64,000 bases of DNA. Origin: Rubrobacter_D sp963840835. GTDB taxonomy: Bacteria; Actinomycetota; Rubrobacteria; Rubrobacterales; Rubrobacteraceae. The notes beneath the pieces are model-generated. The model had not been told where the DNA came from, did no database searches, and saw only the letters and a program-made list of their open reading frames with translations. Shown piece after piece: positions 17,219 through 28,158 of the stretch (positions are counted from its first letter, which is position 1; every line of letters begins with the position of its first letter). The stretch is from assembly GCA_963840835.1 (NCBI GenBank), contig CAWJAM010000007.1, positions 247,752-311,751 on the forward strand, written 5' to 3'. Position numbers and translations under genes: made by a program.

Positions 17219-18202
17219 TTGGCCGAAGCGCAAGGCCAGAGGGGGATGCCATCCGACAGCACCGACGGCGTCCCTGCTCTGGAGCTCGAAGGGCTGACCA
17301 AACGATTCGGGGATTTTGTCGCTGTAGAAGATCTGAACCTCGTGGTGAGGCGGGGCGACGTCTACGGGTTCCTGGGGCCCAACGGCAGCGGAAAGAGTAC
17401 GACCATACGCATGATCCTTGGCCTCGTCAGGCCCACGTCAGGGGAGGTCAGGATATTCGGCCGTCCGGCCACGGGCCCCACTGATCGGGCGAAGATGGCG
17501 GGGTTCGTCGAAGCGCCCGGATTCTACGAGTACCTCTCTGCCCGCGACAACCTGAGGCTTCTGGCGGCGGCGGATCGGCGCGGGGACAAAGCCCCACCGA
17601 TACAGAGGGTACTGGAGATCGCGGGTCTCTCTGACCGGGCCAGGGACAGGGTGAGAACCTATTCCCAGGGCATGAAGCAGCGCCTGGCGATAGCCGCGGC
17701 CCTCCTCAGAGAGCCGGAGTTCCTCGTCCTCGACGAGCCCACGAACGGCCTGGATCCCGGGGGCATGCGCGACATCAGAGCCCTCGTCAGACGGCTCTCC
17801 GGCGAGGGCCTGACGATCTTCCTCTCTACCCACCTGCTGGCGGAGGTCGAGCAACTCTGCAACCGGGTCGCCGTCGTGGGCCGTGGCCGACTCCTGGCCG
17901 AGGGCGCCCTGGCGGAGATCTCGGATCAGGCCAGGGGCCGCACCGAGTACCGTCTGGTGGCCGACGACCCGGAGAGATCGCGTCTGGTTCTGCAGACCCG
18001 GGAGGACGTGGCGCTCCTGAACGGGCGCCCCGAGGAACTCGAAGGGTTCAGTCCCGACGAGGTCGTCCGGTTCGCGGCCGGACCCGGCGGGGTGGGGCCA
18101 GTTGTTCGTGGGCTCGTCGAGGAGGGTGTCGAGGTGCTGGCGCTGGTGCCGGCCCGTCCCAGCCTGGAGGAGCTGTTCCTGCGGCTCACGGAGGAAGGGT
18201 AG
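17219..18202 (+). CDS. ABC transporter ATP-binding protein
   Basis: 327 residues, CcmA-type ATPase. Walker A GPNGSGKST, Q-loop replaced by FVEAPGFYEYLSA, signature YSQGMKQRLAIA, Walker B EFLVLDEPTNGLDP, H-loop FLSTHLLAEVE. The C-terminal extension (from about 230) is usual for ABC-2 exporters. Start TTG 17219 lies 3 nt after the previous stop; ATG 17246 is an in-frame alternative. Overlaps the permease start by one base. Confidence 0.93.
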   Translation: MAEAQGQRGMPSDSTDGVPALELEGLTKRFGDFVAVEDLNLVVRRGDVYGFLGPNGSGKSTTIRMILGLVRPTSGEVRIFGRPATGPTDRAKMAGFVEAPGFYEYLSARDNLRLLAAADRRGDKAPPIQRVLEIAGLSDRARDRVRTYSQGMKQRLAIAAALLREPEFLVLDEPTNGLDPGGMRDIRALVRRLSGEGLTIFLSTHLLAEVEQLCNRVAVVGRGRLLAEGALAEISDQARGRTEYRLVADDPERSRLVLQTREDVALLNGRPEELEGFSPDEVVRFAAGPGGVGPVVRGLVEEGVEVLALVPARPSLEELFLRLTEEG

Positions 18203-19002
18203 TGGTCCGCTGGGAGCTGTTCAAGTTGATCCGCCAGCGGAGGACTTTCCTCGGACTAGGGGCTGCGGCCGTCGTCCCGATCTTGTTTCTGGCCGCGGTC
18301 AGGATCACGCAGGAGGGTCCCCCACCGGGAGAGGCCCCGTTCGCGGCCCAGCTTCTCTCCAACGGCCTGGTCATACCCCTCATCACACTTGGCTTCGGGT
18401 CCGTGGTGCTCCTGCCGCTGCTCACGGTCCTCGTCGCCGGGGACGCCATTGCGGGTGAGGTGTCGGCCGGAACCCTGAAGACCGTGCTCGGCCGCTCGGT
18501 AGGTCGCTCGGGCCTGTTCTGGGCGAAGGCGGCGGCTGTGGAACTCTACACCCTGACTGTCGTGACCGTATTCGTCGGGGTAGGGATGCTGGCAGGGTGG
18601 CTGGCTGTGGGGTTCGAACCGCTGGCAGGCCTCGGTGGGACGCCACTCTCGGTGGGCGAGGGCATCGCCCTCACGTGGGCCAGCGCCGGTCTCGTGGCGT
18701 TGCCGCTCCTGGCGCTCGCGGCCTTCGCCGTCTTTCTCTCGTCAGTCACCCACAACAGCGTCGCGTCCGTGGTCGGGGGGGTCGTCCTGATCCTGCTTCT
18801 CCAACTCGTCTCTACCCTCGGGCTCGGGGGTATTCTGGATCCCTACCTGCTTACCAACCAGTTCTCCGCCTGGCTCAACCTCATGCGTGAACCCATAGAC
18901 TGGGCGCCCATAGTAAGGGCAGCCTGGGTGAGTTTCCTGTGGGCCGCTGGGTCTTTCCTGGCGGCCTGGGCCGTGTTCGTCCGCAGGGACGTTCTGAGCT
19001 AA
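18202..19002 (+). CDS. ABC-2 type permease
   Basis: 266-residue membrane protein with six hydrophobic segments. Begins VRWELFKLIRQRRTF, a typical ABC-2 N-terminus, with GDAIAGEVSAGTLKTVL in the first loop. GTG 18202 overlaps the ATPase stop (TAGTG). Partner of the preceding ATPase; substrate unknown, possibly handled with the LolA-like protein. Confidence 0.88.
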   Translation: MVRWELFKLIRQRRTFLGLGAAAVVPILFLAAVRITQEGPPPGEAPFAAQLLSNGLVIPLITLGFGSVVLLPLLTVLVAGDAIAGEVSAGTLKTVLGRSVGRSGLFWAKAAAVELYTLTVVTVFVGVGMLAGWLAVGFEPLAGLGGTPLSVGEGIALTWASAGLVALPLLALAAFAVFLSSVTHNSVASVVGGVVLILLLQLVSTLGLGGILDPYLLTNQFSAWLNLMREPIDWAPIVRAAWVSFLWAAGSFLAAWAVFVRRDVLS

Positions 19003-19063
19003 CTTGCCGAATCCGGGTGAACGCTAACGGCCCGATGGTGCCCCTAAGCCTTCTCCTGGACTC

Positions 19064-19114
19064 GTGGATTCCCGCTCCCCGCTTTCGCGGGGACAAGCTT
19101 CGCGGGAATGACGG
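19064..19114. repeat. ATTCCCGC/GCGGGAAT palindromic repeat, copy 1
   Basis: GTGGATTCCCGC ... GCGGGAATGACGG with a second stem nested inside (TCCCCGC TTTC GCGGGGA). Downstream of the ABC permease gene. Copies 2 and 3 are at 39180 and 53728. The core resembles dRS3-type elements known from other bacteria. Confidence 0.85.
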
Positions 19115-19165
19115 ATGTGAGGAGGCCAACCGTCCAAGCCGCCCGGACGCGTTCGTGTCATAAGA

Positions 19166-19203
19166 GCTGAAATGCTGAAGTGCTGACCGGCTGAAATGCT
19201 AAA
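19166..19203. repeat. GCTGAAATGCTGAAG-type repeat upstream of the cupin gene
   Basis: Words GCTGAAATGCTGAAG, TGCTGACCGG, CTGAAATGCT. Bases 19166-19196 are identical to 34146-34176. Confidence 0.85.
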
Positions 19204-19239
19204 GTGACGGCAACGATACCGCAGAGAGGGAGTAGCCCC

Positions 19240-19560
19240 GTGGAGACAAGGAAAGTCGCGCAGTCCGTAGCCTTCTCCGAGGAGAAGATGCAGAAGAACT
19301 CCCTCTTCGACTCGCCGCACCTGTTCTACGACGCCTACTGCCTGCTGCCAAATCAGGCGCAGAAGGTCCACGCCCACGAGGGCTCGGACAAGGTCTACTA
19401 CGTCCTGCGGGGGACGGGCCACTTTACCGTGGGCGAGGAGGAGCAGGACCTCGGCGAGGGCGAGGCCGTGATCGCCCGCGCCGGAGATCCTCATGGGGTC
19501 CGAAACGAGACGCAGGAGGACCTGGTTGTTCTCGTGACGATGGCCCCCCGGCCATCCTGA
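19240..19560 (+). CDS. Small cupin-domain protein
   Basis: 106-residue single-domain cupin. Motif 1 HAHEGSDKVYYVLRGTGHF (two His and Glu as metal ligands) and motif 2 GDPHGVRNETQEDLVVLV. Could be a metal-dependent isomerase or dioxygenase, or a sugar-binding protein; no substrate can be assigned. GTG 19240 has GAGAGGGAG 7 nt before it; the longer frame starts at 19204 inside a repeat. Confidence 0.88.
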   Translation: METRKVAQSVAFSEEKMQKNSLFDSPHLFYDAYCLLPNQAQKVHAHEGSDKVYYVLRGTGHFTVGEEEQDLGEGEAVIARAGDPHGVRNETQEDLVVLVTMAPRPS

Positions 19561-19563
19561 GTC

Positions 19564-19935
19564 GTGGCCTCGGAGGAGATGCCGCGTCCTCCCTACGTAC
19601 TCCTCTTCGAGGAGGTGGTCCCCGGCGCCCTTCCGCTCACCATCCTCGTCGATGAGCGGGGGGCCGTGCCCCTCTTCCACTCCGAGAGCAAAGCCGACGC
19701 CTTCCTGGCCTCCACGGGCTTCGGGGCGGATTTCGAGGCGGTCGAGGTATCAGGCGCCGGGCTGGCCAGGGCGCTCGAGTCCGTCGAGGACGAGGTTGGG
19801 TACGTCGCCATCGACCCGCCGCCCGCCGGCGAGGGTTCTATGAGAGTACGCATGGGAGGCCTGAGGGAGCTGATCGACGCCCTCAGCCAGAACCCGGAGG
19901 ACGACCTCTTCGGGCTCGGCGGGGGTCTCGGCTAG
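19564..19935 (+). CDS. Hypothetical protein
   Basis: 123 residues, soluble, acidic, not recognised. VPLFHSESKADAFLAST faintly recalls SseB-like proteins. GTG 19564 is 3 nt after the cupin stop, so the two are probably co-translated; an in-frame ATG at 19579 directly follows GGAGGAG. Ends in a Gly-rich tail and overlaps the convergent msrA gene by 4 bases. Confidence 0.65.
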   Translation: MASEEMPRPPYVLLFEEVVPGALPLTILVDERGAVPLFHSESKADAFLASTGFGADFEAVEVSGAGLARALESVEDEVGYVAIDPPPAGEGSMRVRMGGLRELIDALSQNPEDDLFGLGGGLG

Positions 19936-20495
19936 GCCTTGAGCCGCTCGAGGTGTTGTTTGCGGAATTTGGCGACCTTGGGCGCGATGATGACCTGGCA
20001 GTACGGCTGGAAGCCGTTGTTGCGGAAGTAGTCCTGATGGTAGTTCTCTGCAACATAGAACTCGTCGAAGGGCGTAACCTCGGTCACTATGGGATTGCTC
20101 CAGATCTCTTCCGCCGCCAGCTCGGAGATCACCGCCTCCGCGACGCGCCTCTGCTCGTCGTCGTGGTAGAAGATCGCGGACCGGTACTGCGTCCCTACAT
20201 CAGCGCCCTGCCGGTTGAGGGTCGTCGGGTCGTGGATGGTGAAGTAGACCTCGAGGATGTCTTTGTACGAGATCACCCCAGGGTCGAACTTGACCTGCAC
20301 GACCTCGGCGTGCCCCGTCGTCTCCGAGCACACCTGCCTGTAGGTCGGGTTCGGGACTTCGCCACCCGAGTACCCCGACTCGACTTTCTCCACGCCCCGC
20401 AGCTCCTGGTAGACCGCCTCGAGGCACCAGAAGCAACCGCCCCCGAGCGTGGCGACCTCCTTCGCGGAACCGTTCGTCCTCTCTTCAGTCGTCAT
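19932..20495 (-). CDS. msrA: Peptide methionine-S-sulfoxide reductase A
   Basis: Reduces the S-epimer of methionine sulfoxide in oxidised proteins, using thioredoxin. 187 residues with the catalytic GGGCFWCLEAVYQELRGV near the N-terminus, SGYSGGEVPNPTYRQVCS, TGHAEVVQV and YHQDYFRNN. ATG 20495 is chosen: GGAGAG ends 9 nt before it, and the frame upstream to 20609 is not MsrA-like. Confidence 0.96.
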   Translation of the reverse strand: MTTEERTNGSAKEVATLGGGCFWCLEAVYQELRGVEKVESGYSGGEVPNPTYRQVCSETTGHAEVVQVKFDPGVISYKDILEVYFTIHDPTTLNRQGADVGTQYRSAIFYHDDEQRRVAEAVISELAAEEIWSNPIVTEVTPFDEFYVAENYHQDYFRNNGFQPYCQVIIAPKVAKFRKQHLERLKA

Positions 20496-20797
20496 GAGTT
20501 GCATCTCTCCGTTCGTATCTTTTCGACGCCTTCGGTATACCGCAAAAGGCTGACACATGCACGTCGGGTCACCTGTCGGAGTCTTGTTCCTTGCTGTAGC
20601 CCGTGCCACGCCAGCAACCGGGGCATGGCGAGCTCGGGTTCTCTGACCCAGCCGCGCTCGGCGTATTAGGCGGTGTGGTCCGCGCCTGGCGTGTACTCGA
20701 CGCTCTGCGGCGAGGGCATCCCTCTAGCCTGTGTACTTGAGGTCGGGTTGTATGCAAGCCGGGTTGCAAAAGCGGCTCGATGGGGCATGATCTACAC
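20496..20797. other. Intergenic region, no gene seen
   Basis: 302 bases between msrA and the PGPGW protein. GGTATACC (about 20533) could supply a minus-strand -10 for msrA. No RNA structure or repeat was recognised. Confidence 0.5.
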
Positions 20798-21214
20798 ATG
20801 ATCGAGCAGATGAAACGACACTGGCGGGAGTTCACGGAGAGCAAACCAGGAGAACGTTTCAAGGACCGCTATCGCCGCCGTCAGCAGGATAAGCCGGGCC
20901 ACATCATCTGGAGAATATTCCTGATCACCCTCGGCGCCGTTATAGCCCTGGGTAGCCTCATCCTGGCGCCCCTGCCGGGTCCGGGTTGGGCCACGGTCTT
21001 CGTCGGGCTCATGATCCTGGCCGGCGAATTCCTCCCCGCCGCCCGCTCCCTCGACTGGCTCGAAGTACGGCTAAGAAAATTCTGGCGGTTCGTCGAGATG
21101 GTCTGGCGGGCTTCCGCGTTGGGCAAGGTCGCGGTGATCCTGGTGGCCGCGCTTTGTGCCGCGGCGGTCGTTTACGTCGTCTACCTCTTGCTTTTTAGCG
21201 GATCGTTGTTCTAA
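20798..21214 (+). CDS. PGPGW-motif transmembrane protein (TIGR02611-like)
   Basis: 138 residues. A basic N-terminus (FKDRYRRRQQ) is followed by two close membrane segments containing LAPLPGPGWATVFVGLMILA, the hallmark of this actinobacterial family, and a third at the C-terminus. Function unknown. ATG 20798 gives the usual charged beginning; ATG 20780 is an alternative. Confidence 0.82.
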   Translation: MIEQMKRHWREFTESKPGERFKDRYRRRQQDKPGHIIWRIFLITLGAVIALGSLILAPLPGPGWATVFVGLMILAGEFLPAARSLDWLEVRLRKFWRFVEMVWRASALGKVAVILVAALCAAAVVYVVYLLLFSGSLF

Positions 21215-21343
21215 CTTGTCCGGTGGGCCCCTACGGAGCCTACACGCTGTGTTCTCCGGCTAGTAGTGGGTGGAGGCTGGGCCGAGGGTGCCATCACTCG
21301 GGAGATTGCGGCGAGTACGACCCCGTGGGAAAATTGGCGGGTT

Positions 21344-22285
21344 ATGCCTCTGCACCCGGCGCTCAGAGAGCTGATCGAGGAGAAGATAGCCAACGCCAGG
21401 GCACCGCAGTGGCAGCTGCCCATCGAGGAGGTCCGCGCCTCGTTTCGTACCCTCTGGGCCTCGCAGGCCATCACCGGCGACTCCGTCGAGGTGGCGAGCG
21501 TCGAGGACAAGGTTATCGACACGGCAAGCGGGCCTTTGCAAGCCCGCGTTTACGTCCCCGAGAACGAGGGGCCGTCGCCGCTCATGATGTACTTCCACGG
21601 GGGCGGCTACGTGAAGGGCGGCGTACCGGAGTCAGACCCTTTCTGTCGCAGGCTGGCGAGAGGCACGGGGAATGTGGTCGTGTCCGTCGCCTACCGCCTC
21701 GCACCCGAGCACCCTTACCCGGCGGCCCTCGACGACGCGTATTCTTCGACCCTCTGGGCCTACGAGCACGCCGTGGAGCTAGGGGGGACCGGCGACCAGT
21801 TCAGCGTCTGCGGCGAGAGCGCCGGTGGCAACCTGGCGGCCGTCGTCTGCCTGATGCTGCGCCACAGCGGTGAGGCGCGGGTGGATTATCAGGTACTACT
21901 GCAGCCGGTCGTCGACTTCACCCTGTCTTTTCCGTCCATCGAAATGCCGGCGTCGGAATGCCTGGTGCCGCGCGAAGACCTCGCCTGGTACTACGAACAA
22001 TACTACGTGGCGAAGCGAGACAAAGAGTACTTTAGGGTATCCCCCATCTTCGCGGAAGACCTCTCCGGCCTGCCACCGGCCCTGATCATCGCCGCCGAGC
22101 ACGACACTTTGCGCGACGAAGCAAAGGCCTACGCCGACAGGCTCGAGTCCTCGGGCGTCTGGACGAAGTACGCCTGCTACGACGGCATGATCCACGGCTT
22201 CCTGCAGATGTCCGGGTTGGTCGACGAAGCCCAGGACGCGATAGACACGATCGCCAGTACCATCGGGGCCGATCAGGGCAAGTAG
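21344..22285 (+). CDS. Alpha/beta hydrolase, hormone-sensitive-lipase type
   Basis: 313-residue carboxylesterase of the HSL group. Oxyanion motif YFHGGGYVKGG, nucleophile elbow CGESAGGNLAA, catalytic Asp in AEHDTLRDEA and His in GMIHGFLQM. No signal peptide. The upstream frame to 21266 is unlike the family, so ATG 21344 is used. Stop is 4 bases from the convergent ATP-grasp gene. Ester substrate unknown. Confidence 0.92.
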   Translation: MPLHPALRELIEEKIANARAPQWQLPIEEVRASFRTLWASQAITGDSVEVASVEDKVIDTASGPLQARVYVPENEGPSPLMMYFHGGGYVKGGVPESDPFCRRLARGTGNVVVSVAYRLAPEHPYPAALDDAYSSTLWAYEHAVELGGTGDQFSVCGESAGGNLAAVVCLMLRHSGEARVDYQVLLQPVVDFTLSFPSIEMPASECLVPREDLAWYYEQYYVAKRDKEYFRVSPIFAEDLSGLPPALIIAAEHDTLRDEAKAYADRLESSGVWTKYACYDGMIHGFLQMSGLVDEAQDAIDTIASTIGADQGK

Positions 22286-22289
22286 GGAG

Positions 22290-23843
22290 CTACCGTTGCG
22301 CCTCGCGGTCGAGGACTGCGCAGGTGTCCCTGTAGTACTGTTTGGCCCTCTCGTGGCTGTCGCCGATACAGACGGTGCCGACCTTGCCATACTGGGAGAG
22401 CGCCCCGATAAGATGGAAGACCACCCCTTGCTGGGAGGCGCCGTCGAAGTGGAGTCCGTTGTCTACGGCGATGTCTACCAGGTCGTCTGGGGTGAGACCC
22501 TTGTAGACGGGGCTCTGGAGGTTGTCCGAGGCGTAGTAGTAGCAGGGCTTCGCGGTCGGCGTGCAGTACAGCCCGTCCTGCGCGTCGTAGGTACCGTCGG
22601 TCAGGAAGCGTAGGATCAGGTACGGGTGAGTGGTGCCGCCCTTCCTGAGGTTGATCTCGATGGCGGCGTGCTCCCAACCCTCCCCGCGCCTGACGGAGAT
22701 GAAGTCGATGGCGAACCGCCCGAGCGCGCCGCGTTCGCGGAGCACTTTGCCTACGCGCTCTCCGGCCTCCTTGATGTCGCGGCTGTACTCGGCGTCAGCG
22801 GGGAACGTGCTGCCGAGGAAGATCTGTCCCGACGGCCCTCCCAGAACCTGGTCGTGCGTGGAGACGACAGTCGCCTCCCCAAGCGGGTTGATGCGGCACT
22901 GCACGGAAGGCGAGCGTACCTCATCCCCTTCCAGCCAGCACTCCACGATGCCGCCCATCTGCTCGAACTTCTGCCCATAACGCTCCCAAGTCTCACCCCT
23001 TGACTCGAACTTGATGCGCCGCGGCAACTCTTCCCTGACCCAGCGCGCGAGGTCTTGTCCCTCCGGAGAGCCGTCGTAAGTGAAGACGGCGTTACCCTCC
23101 CCCGAGAAGCCCTCGTCCAGCTTGATGGCCGCCCGCCGCAGCCCGGGTTTGCGGCGCTTGAGTTCGACGACGGCCTCGCACACGTCGTCCCCGTCGCGCA
23201 GGTGCTCGAACCCGTCGGGCAGCGGGACCCCGGCCTCCCTGAAGGCCTCGCGGCTGCCGCTCTTGGTACCGAGGTAGTTGAGCTTCGGATCGTTGCCGTA
23301 GAGGGGGATACCGAGCCGGACGGCGAGGGTCCTCTCCAGCGCCGTACTGTTGAAGCAGGTCATGTGCGCCGCTTGCGGGTCGGCGATCGCCGAGCGTATC
23401 CGCTCCAAGAGGCGAGGGCGGTCGAGTATCTTCCGCGTCAGGGGCACGTCCGAGGCGTCGTGGCACGAGAGGAGCGTCATGCGGCGTCGGGCGTGGCGCA
23501 GGGGGATGCCTGGCAGGAGATGCAGATAGTAGTCCACGATGGCCGAGGCAATGTTCTGACTGGTGACGTAGACGACGTGGGTGCGCGGCAGGCGCAAGAG
23601 CATCAGCATGCAGAGCAAGCGCTCCTCGTAGTGGTGCGAGCCTGGTATCTTGGCCAGCTCCTCGAGGTCCATCGTCAGGCTCGGCACCACGACGACCGTC
23701 TGGGGTGCGCGCGGGTCCGAGAGCACCCTCCTGGCCAACGGCTCGAGCTTCTCCTGCAGAGCCGCGAAGCGCCCCAGCTCTTCGGCCGAACCGGGGTCCG
23801 CCCAGTCTAGCTCGGTAGCACCGGCAACACGAACATCTTCCAT
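22290..23843 (-). CDS. ATP-grasp ligase with PGM1-type pre-ATP-grasp domain
   Basis: 517 residues. An N-terminal pre-ATP-grasp domain (QTVVVVPSLTMDLEELAKI, YEERLLCMLMLLRLPRTHVV) precedes an ATP-grasp core (AIKLDEGFSGEGNAVF, GGIVECWLEGDEVRSPSVQ, RFAIDFISVRRGEGWEHAAI, EINLRKGGTTHPYL) and a C-terminal domain. It resembles PGM1-related peptide ligases, which join a carboxylate to an amine using ATP; the real substrates are unknown. I use ATG 23843, just behind GGGGGGCGAGG; the frame is open to 24002. It follows the DUF482 gene on the same strand and they probably work together. Confidence 0.85.
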   Translation of the reverse strand: MEDVRVAGATELDWADPGSAEELGRFAALQEKLEPLARRVLSDPRAPQTVVVVPSLTMDLEELAKIPGSHHYEERLLCMLMLLRLPRTHVVYVTSQNIASAIVDYYLHLLPGIPLRHARRRMTLLSCHDASDVPLTRKILDRPRLLERIRSAIADPQAAHMTCFNSTALERTLAVRLGIPLYGNDPKLNYLGTKSGSREAFREAGVPLPDGFEHLRDGDDVCEAVVELKRRKPGLRRAAIKLDEGFSGEGNAVFTYDGSPEGQDLARWVREELPRRIKFESRGETWERYGQKFEQMGGIVECWLEGDEVRSPSVQCRINPLGEATVVSTHDQVLGGPSGQIFLGSTFPADAEYSRDIKEAGERVGKVLRERGALGRFAIDFISVRRGEGWEHAAIEINLRKGGTTHPYLILRFLTDGTYDAQDGLYCTPTAKPCYYYASDNLQSPVYKGLTPDDLVDIAVDNGLHFDGASQQGVVFHLIGALSQYGKVGTVCIGDSHERAKQYYRDTCAVLDREAQR

Positions 23844-24017
23844 CCTCGCCCCCCACACGGTGGTTGGATCGCCCCGAAGGGCTCCGATATCCTCGTCCAC
23901 GCGCAACCTTTCCCTGCACCTCGCGCGTCCCATACCCGCCAGCTCTCCTACCATGTTAACCGTGATGTGGTTCGCGTTACAAGATTCGGCGGCTACGCTC
24001 ATTGCGGGACTTCGTTA

Positions 24018-25145
24018 TCACCTGTACGGGTCGTGGCCCATGTACTCGTCCAGTTCGTAGGAGGTCATCGCGCGCTCCTCGGCTATGTACTGCTCGATCG
24101 CGCGCCTGAAAGCAGGATGGCGGATCTCGTGCGCGCTGTAGGTGATCGCCGGTAGGAATCCTCGCGCCAGCTTGTGCTCGCCCTGCGCCCCGGCCTCGAA
24201 CAGCGAGAGGCCGCGCTCGATGGCGAACTCTATCCCCTGGTAGTAGCAAAGCTCGAAGTGCAAATTACGCACCCCTTTCGCCGCGCCCCAGTACCGCCCG
24301 AAGAGGGCCGTCCCCTTGTGGAAGAACAGCGCACCCGCCACCGGACGGCGCGTGGACTCGTCGCTGGCGATGGCGAGCATGACGCGGTCCCGCATCGTTC
24401 GGAAAACCTCGTCGAAGAACGCGCCGGTCAGGTAAGGGCTGCCCCATTTCCGGTCGTAGGTGTCCACGTAGTACCGGTACATCATGGACGCGTGCTCAGG
24501 GCCGAGGGCATCCCCGGTGAGGCACACCACCTCCACGCCTTCGACCTGCCGCCGCTCGCGCGCGACCTGACGTCGGCGCTTGCTCGTCATCGCGTCGAGA
24601 TAGTCCGCGAATGCGCCGTACCCGCGGTTGCGCCAGTGAAACTGCAACGAATGCCTGATCGCAAACCCGCGGGCCTCGAACTCGCCCAGTTCGTCCTCAG
24701 GCAAGAAGAGCGCGTGCGACGAGCTGACGCGTAGCTCGTCGCCGAGCTCGCGCGTCGCGTCGAGCAGGGCGCGCGTCACCGCAGCACGGTCAGCGTCGGG
24801 GCGCACGAGGAGCTTGGGTCCGGTGGCAGGCGTGAACGGTACGGCGGAGACGAGCTTCGGGTAGTAGGAGAGCCCGTTCTGATGGTACGCGTTCGCCCAG
24901 GCCCAGTCGAAAACGTACTCGCCGTAGGAGTCCGTCTTGAGATACAGAGGCATCGCGCCGAGGACACGGCCCTGCCCTTCGCAGACCAGGTAGACAGGAG
25001 ACCATCCCGTTCTGGGCCCGACGCTGCGCGAGTGCTCCAGCGCGAGCAGGAACTCGAAGTCGAAGAAGGGGAAGTCGGGAGGCTCCATGGCCCGCCACGC
25101 TGCCACTTCTACCCGCTTTATGCTGGAGAGTCGTTCTACCCGCAT
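24018..25145 (-). CDS. DUF482/GNAT-like acyltransferase
   Basis: 375 residues, cytosolic. Matches the DUF482 (COG3146-like) fold related to GNAT/FemAB enzymes: VPFTPATGPKLLVRP, FHWRNRGYGAFADYLD, KRRRQVARERRQV, YVDTYDRKWGSPYLT, GRYWGAAKGVRNLHFELCYY, EAGAQGEHKLARGF. Such proteins transfer acyl or aminoacyl groups. ATG 25145 is preferred to the 25190 frame start. Sits directly before the ATP-grasp gene; a two-step modification of a small molecule or wall component is a reasonable inference. Confidence 0.83.
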   Translation of the reverse strand: MRVERLSSIKRVEVAAWRAMEPPDFPFFDFEFLLALEHSRSVGPRTGWSPVYLVCEGQGRVLGAMPLYLKTDSYGEYVFDWAWANAYHQNGLSYYPKLVSAVPFTPATGPKLLVRPDADRAAVTRALLDATRELGDELRVSSSHALFLPEDELGEFEARGFAIRHSLQFHWRNRGYGAFADYLDAMTSKRRRQVARERRQVEGVEVVCLTGDALGPEHASMMYRYYVDTYDRKWGSPYLTGAFFDEVFRTMRDRVMLAIASDESTRRPVAGALFFHKGTALFGRYWGAAKGVRNLHFELCYYQGIEFAIERGLSLFEAGAQGEHKLARGFLPAITYSAHEIRHPAFRRAIEQYIAEERAMTSYELDEYMGHDPYR

Positions 25146-25460
25146 CGCCTCAGACCAGCACCATCCACCGCGCGGCGGAAATCCCGACATCAGACACTAC
25201 GGCAACCATGGAGCCCGAGTTTACCGGAAGATCCCAATTACGGGGCAGAGTATAGAACTCCACGGGCCGCTTCCGCCAGGATCGGCGAGCATCCCCACCT
25301 CTTTCCACCAGCTCGGAAACAGTAGCCTCGCAGCTCTCCGGCTCGATACACCGCCTCTTGTGCGGTAGACTCCTGACGCGAGGGCCGCGCCCGCGCGGCC
25401 TTTTACGTTGCTCTTTACTCCCACCCACAGCGCGGTGCGAGAAGTGTGTCAGGAGAACCG
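25146..25460. other. Divergent control region between DUF482 gene and typA
   Basis: 315 bases. Holds TAGACT (25366-25371) as a candidate plus-strand -10 and the hairpin at 25383-25404. Nothing else was recognised. Confidence 0.5.
25383..25404 (+). terminator. Intrinsic terminator-like hairpin in the typA leader
   Basis: GGCCGCG CCCG CGCGGCC followed by TTTT, 57 bases before the typA start and about 12 bases after the candidate -10. It could end a short RNA or act as an attenuator. Confidence 0.6.
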
Positions 25461-27242
<1,782 letters not shown>

Positions 27243-27345
27243 TCATGTCTCGCAGCGGCACCCTACGTAGCTGTTAACCGTTCCGTAACGGTCATCTTCT
27301 ATTAAGAGATTCGTGGTTGACATAAGCAACTTCGAGCCAAGTGGA

Positions 27346-28124
27346 TTAGTCGAACGGCTCCATTAGTTGCTGCTTAACCCGCTTGAGATATTCTTCGCGC
27401 AAACCTTGAGGTGCGTAGAGGAATCGATCTAGCCAACAAGTTACGTTGTAGTAATAGTATTGTCCGGCGTTGGGATACTCGGTTAGTAGCAGTTCCAACT
27501 GGTCTCGGGTCGAAGTGCGCACTATTTAGCTCAAGGCATACAGTCTAACTTGATCTATATCCCTGTAGAGCAATCCTCTTATTTTCCTTGTGGATACGAT
27601 ACCTTCATTGCGCAATAGCCACTCAAGCGACATGCGCACATGCTCCACATCTTTCGCGTCTAGAAGGTACTCTACGGTCTCCTTCGCATCCTCAGTACCC
27701 AGATGCAGCAAGACTTTCCCGCAGCCCTTCTGACCGACGGATCTGAGGTAATAAGGTGCTCTTTGAGCAGTTCGGCATCCTCAGGCCCACCGTGCTTCTG
27801 CACATTCTCGAGCGCTGCTAGGGCTACATCTGTGTCGTAGAACGCCCGAAATTCTCTCTTCAGAAAGGTTCGCGCCAATTCAGTATCGCTAGGTTCTGCA
27901 TGCCTACTCAATGCCTTGAGGGCGCTTGATCTAAACTGGTCTGAGATGAATCCTTCTATGCCATTGAAGTCATTGATTAGCGACTCGGCATGCTCACTAT
28001 ATTTACTCTTTGGAGCGAGAACGCTCAGATAGTACTCTTCGCTGGAGTCCCAATCGCTCCAGCAAGCGATCAGCTTGTCAATTAGTGCCTCGCCTTTCAA
28101 CGGGCACCACTTTGCGCCGGCCAA
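27346..28124 (-). pseudogene. Broken HEAT-repeat-like protein gene
   Basis: Three blocks of one alpha-helical repeat protein in the same direction. Block 1 (28124-27720) reads KYSEHAESLINDFNGIEGF, ALKALSRHAEPSD, SVRRAAGK. A one-base loss near 27720 shifts to block 2 (27711-27526), KVLLHLGTEDAKETVEYLL, which ends in TAA at 27528-27526. After that stop the same frame continues as block 3, from GTG 27522 to 27346 (58 residues, RDQLELLLTEYPNAGQYYYY). An in-frame stop also lies upstream of 28124. Lower GC than its neighbours suggests foreign origin. Function of the intact gene unknown. Confidence 0.7.
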
Positions 28125-28158
28125 CCGCGACAGGACTTACCGCACGTCCATTGCGCTG

